From: a bacterium
GTDB lineage: Bacteria; Patescibacteriota; Minisyncoccia; UBA6257; 2-01-FULL-56-20
Assembly (NCBI GenBank): GCA_021813155.1
Contig: JAKALK010000004.1
Coordinates: forward strand, 1-27,563
Reading direction: 5' to 3'
Length of the DNA: 27,563 nt
This document shows, in pieces, positions 7,979 to 14,477 of the stretch. Within the stretch, counting starts at the first letter, position 1. Each line of letters opens with the position of its first letter. The position numbers and the translations under genes were made by a program. Below the pieces are notes generated by a model that worked only from the letters and a program-made list of their open reading frames with translations, was not told where the DNA came from and made no database searches.

Positions 7979-9169
7979 TTAGCTTGTCCCGGCAATCGCC
8001 ACCGGCCCCTGATTTTCTCCTCCTACTTGAGGGACACAAGCCGGAAAAGATATTTGAAGACAGGGAATTGTCCCCGGCACATAATTCCCTATAATCCATG
8101 AGCCTGAAAACGGCCTAAAGTTTGCCAAAATTCTGGATCCGAAAGCTGAAACGAAAAATTTCCCGCCTACGGGAGGGCCTACTACAATTGTCATTCCAAT
8201 ACTGCAAGTGCAGGGGACAGTTACAGTTATCATCCCTCCGAAAGGAAGTAGCGCTATCGCTCTGGCTATTTTTCTCATGCCAAAAACATCAGCTATTTTG
8301 CCTAAAAATGTTTTTGGTCTACTTGCTATATCTCCATAGGAGTTCAAAAATTGATCAAAATAATAAGAGGCCGACTCATTGTACTTTTGGTAATATTTAT
8401 CAAAATCACTTTCTGTTATTTCCCCTTTCTCCACAAGCAAAGCTTTATCGAGCATCTCAATTACCAGTTTTTCAAAACCAATCAAGGTCGCGTTGATCAC
8501 CGCTCCCTGATCTTTCACTTTTATCTCTTTCATTTTTTGGATTTTATACTCCTCAAATTCTTTTGTAATCGCGATTGAGGCTCCAATCTGAGTGAAGCTT
8601 TTCTCCTTTAGAGCTTTTTCCACTAGTCGCTCTGGCGATAAAGTGATTCCGTTCTCGTCCTTTAGAATGCTATTGTATTTCTCAACTGGGAAAGTAACGT
8701 TTCGTGCTAGATTCATAAATTGATCTAGATAAGCAGCAAAATTACTAACTCCGTTTTGATCGATGACTAAATCTTTATAAGTCACTGTCGGCAAAGACAA
8801 AACATAATTCGGTTGCGTCGGTAAAGAAGGCGAGACAACTTCGCCGCTCCCAGTTTGACTCCTCGATCCGTTTGACTGCGACTGAGGATTCGCTGTGTTT
8901 GGATTTTTTGCATTTCCTTGTCGCGTTCCTTGCGAAGTTGAAGGCGCTGTTGGTTGAATTGGAGGTGATACAAAATTATTCTCTATTGGCGACTGAATTT
9001 TACTTCCTCGACTATAAGGTGAAAAAGGCGTTGCATCTTGCGGCAGACCCGGTGTGTTTTCTGTCTCTTTCGTTTGGCCACGGTTGTCTTTTGACGCCAA
9101 AAAAATTCCAATTATTAAAACCAACGCCATCACTCCTATCGTCACTAACTTGGTTGATGTTTTACCCAT
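7979..9169 (-). CDS. Membrane-anchored protein with four-cysteine C-terminal domain, unknown function
   Basis: A 396-aa protein. Residues 8-25 are a signal or anchor helix (VTIGVMALVLIIGIFLA). Residues 30-120 are a Ser/Asn/Gln/Pro-rich linker suited to an extracytoplasmic stalk. Residues 125-300 are a helical charged domain. Residues 310-396 form a Gly/beta-rich domain with cysteines at 320, 322, 370 and 378 (PCTC, then IPCLQISFPAC) around aromatic glycine turns such as GSWIIGNYVPG; two disulfides are plausible. I believe similar endings recur in Patescibacterial exported proteins but cannot verify this here. It is the first gene of the secretion locus and has its own TATAAT 7 nt before the ATG. 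No enzyme motif is visible. Confidence 0.75.
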   Translation of the reverse strand: MGKTSTKLVTIGVMALVLIIGIFLASKDNRGQTKETENTPGLPQDATPFSPYSRGSKIQSPIENNFVSPPIQPTAPSTSQGTRQGNAKNPNTANPQSQSNGSRSQTGSGEVVSPSLPTQPNYVLSLPTVTYKDLVIDQNGVSNFAAYLDQFMNLARNVTFPVEKYNSILKDENGITLSPERLVEKALKEKSFTQIGASIAITKEFEEYKIQKMKEIKVKDQGAVINATLIGFEKLVIEMLDKALLVEKGEITESDFDKYYQKYNESASYYFDQFLNSYGDIASRPKTFLGKIADVFGMRKIARAIALLPFGGMITVTVPCTCSIGMTIVVGPPVGGKFFVSAFGSRILANFRPFSGSWIIGNYVPGTIPCLQISFPACVPQVGGENQGPVAIAGTS

Positions 9170-9176
9170 CTCTCTA

Positions 9177-9182
9177 ATTATA
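9177..9182 (-). promoter_or_regulatory. -10 element (TATAAT) 7 nt before the first gene of the secretion locus
   Basis: Perfect TATAAT on the minus strand, then TAGAGAG, then the ATG at 9169. The geometry is the same as at 7927-7932. The 60-nt gap to rsmA contains no Shine-Dalgarno at normal distance and only a weak -35 (TTCTCT, 17-nt spacer). It probably drives the whole locus. Confidence 0.55.
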
Positions 9183-9229
9183 CGAACTTTTCTGGTCCTA
9201 GAGAAAGCTCACTAATCTACCCCCTTTCT

Positions 9230-10015
9230 TTATGAGAAAAAAATCTCGCCGATCTTTATAATTTGGCCTAAGTCTAAATTTTGGGGCCTCAGTTTGGGAT
9301 CTAGACCTAACTTCTCTAGTTTTTCGATGGCTTTTTCGCGCTCCTCCCGGCTTAGTCCCTGAGTTAGATTATTTAAGATGGTCTTTCTCGGCTGTTGGAA
9401 TAATCCCGCCACCGCCCCATAGTAGGTTTTGCTCTCTATCCCCGGCAGTTCTACTCGAGTTTTGAGCCTGATTACGCTGGAATCAACTTCCGGTGGGGGG
9501 TTGAAAAGACTCCTTGGAACCGCCTCTAAAATTTCCACTTCCGCCCAAAACTGAACGCTTGCCGCGAGTCTATTCATCTTGGGTGGCCTGGCTGCTATTC
9601 TCTCCGCCACTTCCTTTTGAGTCATCAATACCGCGAGCTCGGGTTTATTTTCTAATTCGCCCAGTATTCTTAAAAGGTAGCCGGTTAGGTAATAGGGGAT
9701 ATTACCAACCAGTTTGTAATTCTGGGTTTTGAGCTGGTCGCTAAGCGGTTTCAAAACTTTCAAAATATCTCCTTCGTTAATCTCGACATTTTTGTTTTCT
9801 CTAAATCTATTCCGCAAAAAAGAAACCAATCTAGGATCTTTTTCGACAGCCACAATTCTCAAATTTATGTTTAGAGTAAGAAGTTCCTCGGTCAACTCAC
9901 CGTGGCCAGCCCCAACTTCAATCACCACTTCTCCTGGCTCAAGCAGCATGGCTGCGGCTATTTGCTCCTCTGTTTTTTTACTTTTTAAAAAATGCTGCCC
10001 CAATTTTTCTCCCAT
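9230..10015 (-). CDS. rsmA: 16S rRNA (adenine1518-N6/adenine1519-N6)-dimethyltransferase
   Basis: A 261-aa RsmA/KsgA enzyme, which dimethylates two adjacent adenines in the 3' terminal helix of 16S rRNA using S-adenosylmethionine. It shows the family N-terminus LGQHFLKS (5-12), the SAM-binding motif EVGAGHGELT (33-42), an acidic ribose-binding residue in AVEKD, GDIL (82-85), and the catalytic motif NIPYYL (105-110). The C-terminal helical domain carries FNPPPEVDSSVIRL. Length is normal. A TAAAAT hexamer (10028-10033) ends 12 nt before the ATG and there is no Shine-Dalgarno, so any leader would be about five bases. It lies 43 nt after the helicase gene. Confidence 0.96.
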   Translation of the reverse strand: MGEKLGQHFLKSKKTEEQIAAAMLLEPGEVVIEVGAGHGELTEELLTLNINLRIVAVEKDPRLVSFLRNRFRENKNVEINEGDILKVLKPLSDQLKTQNYKLVGNIPYYLTGYLLRILGELENKPELAVLMTQKEVAERIAARPPKMNRLAASVQFWAEVEILEAVPRSLFNPPPEVDSSVIRLKTRVELPGIESKTYYGAVAGLFQQPRKTILNNLTQGLSREEREKAIEKLEKLGLDPKLRPQNLDLGQIIKIGEIFFS

Positions 10016-10058
10016 TTATTTTTTTGTATTTTAGTTAAAATTTTTCGCCTCTTTTAAC

Positions 10059-11837
10059 TTAATCTAAAACAATATATCTTTCCTCGGCATCCAATGCGCC
10101 TCCATTTCCTGCAAACTCCGTGAATTCCGGAGGAATCTCTGAAAGAAATCTCGACGGTATATCATAGAAACTTAAATTAAGCTCTTGCCGAGCTCTAGTC
10201 ATTGCTACATATAAAAGCCTCCTCTCTTCTTCTGTTTCTGATTTTGAATCAAGCGATCTATGGTGAGGAAGTAGCCCCTCGTTGACTCCGGCCACAAAAA
10301 CTTTGTCAAACTCCAACCCTTTGGCTAAGTGGATTGTCATAAGTTGCACGCAATCTTCCATGCGACCGGTTTCATTTTGTTTCAGAGAATCCGTTGATTG
10401 AAGCAAAGTTACCTTCTCCAAAAATTCTCCTAAGTCTTTGAATTTATCCGCGAATCCAATAAGTTCAGCGATGTTTTCTTGTCGCTCCGAAAAGTTTGTG
10501 TGATTTTTCTCAAGTATATTGAGGTATCCAGTCGTCTTAATAAAAAAAGATATCAGTTCGGCTGGTTCTAATTTAATCCCTTCCTCCCTCTTTAAACTAA
10601 ACTCTTTTAATCGGGACTTCCCCAGATTTTTCTCCAGTCTTTCGTAACTGATTTGATCGGCTGGGTTAAAAACCCATCGCAGAGCGGCTAAAATGTCCTT
10701 TACCTCCAATCTTTCATAGAATTTTATTCCCCCAAAAACCAAATAAGGAACTTCGAGTTCTAGTAAAGCCTGCTCAATTGCTCGCGACTGAGCGTTGGTT
10801 CTATATAAAACCGCCGTTGAGTTCAAATTTTGAGAACTCCTGATTTTTCCTGCAATCCAATCCGCCTCTTCCTCTTCTTCAGCCATCTCGACAATCTTTA
10901 CTTTTTCACCTGGCAAATTCCTAGTCCACAATTTTTTTACCTCCCACTCCACTCCTGTTTTGCTAATTTGATACTCGTTATTCTTTACCATTCCCGTCGC
11001 CGCTTGAATAATGTTGCTTGTTGACCGGTAATTCTCTTCCAAAAAAATAATTTGGTTACCTAGCCAGTCTTTTCTAAAACTAAGGAAAATCTCAATATCA
11101 GAACCTCTCCAACTGTAAATTGTTTGTTGATCGTCGCCTACTACACTTAAATTCCCACCTCCGGCTAGTAATTTTATTAACTCGTACTGTTTGTGATTGA
11201 TGTCTTGGTATTCATCCACTAAAAGATAGGGAAACTTTCTTTGGTATTTAGTGAGCACCTCAGGTTTATTTCTGAAAATCCAGACTACCTTATCAATTAA
11301 GTCGTCGAAATCAAAAGCGTTGTGGTCTCTTAAGGCTTTCTCGTAATCTTCAAAAATTTGTTTTACCTCTTCTTTTTCTAAGTCGCCTTTATCAAATTTA
11401 ACCATGCCGTTTTTGATAGCCGAGATTTTCTCGTAAACGACAGAAGGTTTTTCATTCGGATCTAAGATTTTTTTTGATTTTAAAATCTTTTTAATCAAAC
11501 TAAAGCTATCGTGATCATCAAAAATCACAAAGTTTGGCTGCCTGCCTAAAGCGCCGCCCTCTTTTCTTAAAATTCTTGCCCCAAAGGAGTGGAAGGTAGT
11601 TATTAAAGGAGAGCTCTCCATTTCTCGAACTCGCGCCGAGACTCTCTCGAGCATTTCCTTTGCCGCCTTATTAGTAAAAGTTAGGGCGCAAATCTGATCC
11701 GGCTTAACTCCAGTTTCTATTAAGTAAATTATTCGCTCAGTAAGAGTTCTCGTCTTCCCAGTCCCTGCTCCCGCTACAATAAGAAGTGGTCTATGCGAAG
11801 CTACGACTGCTTTCTTCTGGGCCTCGTTTAGTGTCAT
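10059..11837 (-). CDS. UvrD/PcrA-type superfamily 1 DNA helicase, compact
   Basis: A 592-aa 3'-5' DNA helicase. All SF1A motifs are present: Q-motif LNEAQKKAV (3-11), Walker A AGAGTGKT (22-29), TFTNKAAKEM (53-62), TFHSFG (81-86), VDEYQD (207-212), GDDQQTIYSWRG (235-246), EENYRS (267-272), TIHLAKGLEF (501-510) and YVAMTRAR (543-550). It is about 100 residues shorter than typical PcrA/UvrD: the 2B region (about 400-490) is reduced and the long C-terminal tail is absent. The start at 11837 is set by a strong Shine-Dalgarno, GAGGTGA, five bases upstream; an in-frame ATG at 11894 lies only two bases after the likely -10. It probably serves repair and replication fork maintenance. PcrA, UvrD and Rep cannot be told apart here. 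Confidence 0.93.
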   Translation of the reverse strand: MTLNEAQKKAVVASHRPLLIVAGAGTGKTRTLTERIIYLIETGVKPDQICALTFTNKAAKEMLERVSARVREMESSPLITTFHSFGARILRKEGGALGRQPNFVIFDDHDSFSLIKKILKSKKILDPNEKPSVVYEKISAIKNGMVKFDKGDLEKEEVKQIFEDYEKALRDHNAFDFDDLIDKVVWIFRNKPEVLTKYQRKFPYLLVDEYQDINHKQYELIKLLAGGGNLSVVGDDQQTIYSWRGSDIEIFLSFRKDWLGNQIIFLEENYRSTSNIIQAATGMVKNNEYQISKTGVEWEVKKLWTRNLPGEKVKIVEMAEEEEEADWIAGKIRSSQNLNSTAVLYRTNAQSRAIEQALLELEVPYLVFGGIKFYERLEVKDILAALRWVFNPADQISYERLEKNLGKSRLKEFSLKREEGIKLEPAELISFFIKTTGYLNILEKNHTNFSERQENIAELIGFADKFKDLGEFLEKVTLLQSTDSLKQNETGRMEDCVQLMTIHLAKGLEFDKVFVAGVNEGLLPHHRSLDSKSETEEERRLLYVAMTRARQELNLSFYDIPSRFLSEIPPEFTEFAGNGGALDAEERYIVLD

Positions 11838-11842
11838 TCTTG

Positions 11843-11849
11843 TCACCTC
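11843..11849 (-). promoter_or_regulatory. Shine-Dalgarno GAGGTGA that fixes the helicase start
   Basis: GAGGTGA on the minus strand lies 5 nt before the ATG at 11837. It is the best-placed ribosome binding site in the window and argues against the longer open frame starting at 11894. Confidence 0.75.
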
Positions 11850-11896
11850 TCTCTTTTTAAATTCCCCATAATCCCTCATAGTGTTCTTTGCCATAC

Positions 11897-11905
11897 TCTA
11901 TAGCA
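11897..11905 (-). promoter_or_regulatory. Extended -10 promoter (TGCTATAGA) of the helicase gene
   Basis: TGC-TATAGA on the minus strand matches an extended -10 (TGn-TATAAT) with one mismatch. Expected +1 is near 11889, giving a leader of about 50 nt that includes the GAGGTGA site. A TTGACA at 11928-11933 is 25 nt upstream, too far to act as its -35. Confidence 0.5.
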
Positions 11906-11977
11906 TCTTCTCGACAAAATTATTTTATGTCAATTCTTGTCCTAGTTTTTTCCACTCCTTCTTATGCTGTCTTTATA

Positions 11978-11983
11978 TATAAT
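11978..11983 (+). promoter_or_regulatory. -10 element (TATAAT) of the lysozyme-like gene
   Basis: Perfect TATAAT in the 172-nt divergent region between the helicase and the lysozyme-like gene. Expected +1 is near 11990, giving a ~20-nt leader with GAGGGG (11992-11997) before the ATG at 12010. The -35 is poor. Confidence 0.5.
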
Positions 11984-12009
11984 AAGTATTTGAGGGGTTT
12001 TTGATTACT

Positions 12010-12513
12010 ATGTCTGACCTACTTAAATTTTTCTCGCACGTCACTAGTGAGTGGTTAAACGAAGCTAAAAAAGAGGGGAATAACTCTCCTGCTGCTTTCA
12101 AGCTTCTTCTCTCTGCTATAGTCCTGGCTCTGTTTCTTATCTTGGCTTTCGGGGCTCTGACTGGTCGTCTTGTTGGTAATTTAGCGTATGTGGCCGAATG
12201 GAGCCAAATTGCCGGCATTATTAAGCCTTTTTATAACTCAAACCTACCTCCTATTTTTACTGCTATTGCCAAGTGCGAATCCGGTGGCAGTCAGTATGAC
12301 GAAGACGGGAGAGTTGTTCGAGGACGTGTTAATCGGCACGATGTCGGACTTTACCAAATTAACGAAGTTATTCACGAGCGGGCTATCGATACCACCGGCC
12401 TAAATATTTACGAAGAAGAGGGGAATGCCCAATTCGCGGCCTATCTCTATCAACAAAGCGGCCTGAAACCGTGGAGTTCGTCTAGAAATTGTTGGGCGCG
12501 GTATTTAGACTAG
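12010..12513 (+). CDS. Membrane-anchored lytic transglycosylase-like (lysozyme-fold) protein
   Basis: A 167-aa protein with one N-terminal membrane helix (about 31-50, LKLLLSAIVLALFLILAFG region) and an extracytoplasmic lysozyme-like domain from about 78. FTAIAKCESGG carries the likely catalytic Glu90; DVGLYQIN (111-118) is the second SLT/Rpf-like signature, and GNAQFAAYLYQQSGLKPWSS completes the fold. Cys89 and Cys161 could form a disulfide. Such enzymes cut peptidoglycan glycan strands. The ATG at 12010 is preferred; an in-frame TTG at 12001 is only 3 nt from GAGGGG, so that start is possible. It is the only plus-strand gene between minus-strand blocks. It could open the wall for the nearby secretion locus (VirB1-like role) or serve cell division; the choice is inference. 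Confidence 0.85.
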   Translation: MSDLLKFFSHVTSEWLNEAKKEGNNSPAAFKLLLSAIVLALFLILAFGALTGRLVGNLAYVAEWSQIAGIIKPFYNSNLPPIFTAIAKCESGGSQYDEDGRVVRGRVNRHDVGLYQINEVIHERAIDTTGLNIYEEEGNAQFAAYLYQQSGLKPWSSSRNCWARYLD

Positions 12514-12534
12514 TGCGTTCTCTCTCTTGATTCT

Positions 12535-14061
12535 CTACACTTCCTCTCGTAGCCGGTAACTAAACGCTTCAGCTAGGTGTTCTGTTGTTACTTTTTCTTT
12601 TTTTTCTAAATCGGCGATTGTTCTCGCCACTTTCAAAAGACGATAATATCCCCGTGGCGAAAGCCTGGATCGGTCCAGAGTTTTTAAAAAATCCGTTGCC
12701 ACCGACTCCAAATTGACAAAATCATCCACTTGCCTAGCGCTCATCTCAGCGTTGGTTCTAATTTTAAATTGTTTCAATCTTTCCTCCTGAACATCTCTTG
12801 CTTTTTGAATGTTTTCCTTAACTCCTCCACTTTCCGGTTTTAGGTTCTTCTTTTCTCTAAGGTCGGCTATTTTCACTCGAGGAACTTTGATTTGAATGTC
12901 TATTCTATCTAATAACGGACCGGAAATTTTCTTCTGATACCGGATAACTTCGTAAGCCGTGCAACGGCATTCCTTCTCGTCGTCGTTGTAGAATCCGCAT
13001 GGACACGGATTCATCGCAGCTATTAAAGAAAACTTAGCTGGGAATTTAAGTGTCCCCTTGGCGCGCGCCACATGCACGACACCTGATTCGAGGGGCTGTC
13101 TAAGCGATTCGAGAATATTTTTTTGAAACTCAGGGACTTCGTCTAAGAAAAGGACTCCTAAGTGAGCTAAGCTAATTTCGCCCGGGCGCGGGTTTGAACC
13201 TCCTCCGATTACCGCTACTAAAGAAGCTGTTTGGTGGGGAGAGCGGAACGGCCTTGAGGTTATTAAGCCCTCTGGGTTTATCCCCGCCGCACTCCAAATT
13301 TTCGTTACCTCGATTGCTTCGTTATGAGATAAATCTGGCATTATACCAGTCATGGCTTGAGCTAGTAGGCTTTTGCCTACTCCCGGCGGGCCGATCATCA
13401 GTAAATTATGCCCTCCAGCTGCCGCTATCGTTAAAGCCCTCTTGGCGTTTTCCTGAGCCTTTATCTCTGAAAAGTCCGGCGCCACAATCTCTGGAACTTC
13501 TCTCGGCGCGAAAATTGCAGGTTCCATCTCTTTTTTACCCTCCAAAAAATCTACTCCTTCAGCTAGATTTTCTAAAGGGATTACTTTTATCTCTTTTACT
13601 ACAGACGCCTCATTCGCATTTTCTTTTGGCAAAAACAAATACTTAAAACCTTTCTCCTTGGCCAATTGGGCAATATTTAATGCGCCGCCTATTGGCCGCA
13701 ATCTTCCATCAAGCGCCAATTCTCCCAAGAAAATTCTATCTGCTGTCTCAAAATTTTTAATTTGTCCCGTTGAAAGCAAATATCCTAAAGCAATTGCAAG
13801 ATCATACTGCGAACCGGTTTTTTTGACATCCGCCGGGGCCAGGTTGATTGTTATCTTTCTATTTTCCCGATTTGGCGGTTTTACTCCTATGTTTTTTAGG
13901 GCTGAGTTTACCCTCTCTCTTGCTTCGTTTAGAGCTTTGTCCGCTAAACCAACAATATTAAAAGCATGAAGGCCGACATTTAAGTCGACCTCCACTTCAA
14001 TTAATCTTGCATTTATTCCCTCAAGTTCTGCCGAGTAAACTTTCGACAAATTTTTAAGCAT
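12535..14061 (-). CDS. comM: ComM/YifB family Mg chelatase-like AAA+ ATPase
   Basis: A 508-aa protein. ComM is a hexameric branch-migration helicase that promotes integration of incoming single-stranded DNA in natural transformation. The N-terminal Lon-S5-like domain includes NIVGLADKALNEARERV and KITINLAPADV (69-79). The AAA+ core has Walker A GPPGVGKS (224-231), Walker B LFLDEV (304-309) and the family cysteines NPCPCG (351-356) plus C365/C367, then GPLLDRIDI. The C-terminal helical domain contains LSPRGYYRLLKVARTIADL. The start at 14061 matches the family N-terminus and clears the upstream gene by 8 nt; an in-frame ATG at 14106 would overlap it. It converges on the lysozyme-like gene with 21 nt between stops. 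Confidence 0.95.
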   Translation of the reverse strand: MLKNLSKVYSAELEGINARLIEVEVDLNVGLHAFNIVGLADKALNEARERVNSALKNIGVKPPNRENRKITINLAPADVKKTGSQYDLAIALGYLLSTGQIKNFETADRIFLGELALDGRLRPIGGALNIAQLAKEKGFKYLFLPKENANEASVVKEIKVIPLENLAEGVDFLEGKKEMEPAIFAPREVPEIVAPDFSEIKAQENAKRALTIAAAGGHNLLMIGPPGVGKSLLAQAMTGIMPDLSHNEAIEVTKIWSAAGINPEGLITSRPFRSPHQTASLVAVIGGGSNPRPGEISLAHLGVLFLDEVPEFQKNILESLRQPLESGVVHVARAKGTLKFPAKFSLIAAMNPCPCGFYNDDEKECRCTAYEVIRYQKKISGPLLDRIDIQIKVPRVKIADLREKKNLKPESGGVKENIQKARDVQEERLKQFKIRTNAEMSARQVDDFVNLESVATDFLKTLDRSRLSPRGYYRLLKVARTIADLEKKEKVTTEHLAEAFSYRLREEV

Positions 14062-14069
14062 CCTTGAAC

Positions 14070-14411
14070 CTATTGGCCCAAACTCAGTTGTTTGCACTTT
14101 ACGCACAGATCCGACTCCGGTACCACATTTAGAATTTCTCTTGAGATTTCACCTCCACATTTAATACATCTACCATACTTTTCCTCTTCTATTCTTCTAA
14201 GAGCCCCACTTATTTCTTCCAGCCTTTTTTTCAAAGTTTGGCTGATTGCCATTCGATTCCCCATCTCTTCTGCTTCATCCGCTTCTTCGTCAGCACCATC
14301 GATATCGACTCCAAAATCTACTAACTCCTCATGTTCAGCTATTTCTTTTTCCAGCTTTTCTTTCTCCTCCTCTAAAATCTTCTTATATTTTTTAATTTCT
14401 TCTTTTGTCAT
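14070..14411 (-). CDS. DksA/TraR family C4 zinc-finger protein
   Basis: A 113-aa protein with the DksA/TraR layout: an N-terminal coiled coil (about 1-33 and 53-78) around an acidic loop (DGADEEADEAEEM, 38-50), then a C4 zinc finger with Cys82, Cys85, Cys103 and Cys106 (CIKC and CVKC). Family members bind in the secondary channel of RNA polymerase and adjust initiation, often with ppGpp. It lies 8 nt before comM and has its own upstream promoter, so it is probably co-transcribed with comM. AGGT about 5 nt before the ATG may be its Shine-Dalgarno. Family is clear; the regulatory targets are unknown. Confidence 0.93.
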   Translation of the reverse strand: MTKEEIKKYKKILEEEKEKLEKEIAEHEELVDFGVDIDGADEEADEAEEMGNRMAISQTLKKRLEEISGALRRIEEEKYGRCIKCGGEISREILNVVPESDLCVKCKQLSLGQ

Positions 14412-14439
14412 ACACTACCTGGTTTTTTTTGTTGTATAT

Positions 14440-14467
14440 ATCATAAGGAATCTAATTAAAATCACAA
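14440..14467 (-). promoter_or_regulatory. Sigma70-type promoter for the DksA/TraR-like gene
   Basis: TTGTGA (14462-14467) and TATGAT (14440-14445) on the minus strand are separated by 16 nt. They fill the 66-nt gap after the solute-binding protein gene and lie 28 nt before the ATG at 14411. Confidence 0.5.
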
Positions 14468-14477
14468 GGGCCGCCTG

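Noticed and set aside
7920..8099. 60-residue N-terminal extension of the PKD protein
   Set aside because: It would overlap the previous gene and bury the signal segment. The ATG at 7919, next to AAAGGA and TATAAT, is better.
11838..11894. 19-residue N-terminal extension of the helicase
   Set aside because: Its ATG lies two bases after the likely -10, while GAGGTGA sits five bases before the ATG at 11837, which matches the family N-terminus.
11928..11933. TTGACA on the minus strand as -35 of the helicase promoter
   Set aside because: It is 25 nt from the TATAGA hexamer, and no good -10 lies 16-18 nt after it.
12514..12534. Bidirectional terminator between the convergent lysozyme-like and comM genes
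   Set aside because: The 21-nt gap has no inverted repeat or T-run that would support a terminator.
13194..13646. 150-aa plus-strand open frame inside comM
   Set aside because: It is Leu/Pro-rich antisense translation of the conserved ComM AAA+ core.
14062..14106. 15-residue N-terminal extension of ComM
   Set aside because: It overlaps the DksA/TraR-like gene by 37 nt and adds residues not typical of the ComM N-terminus.
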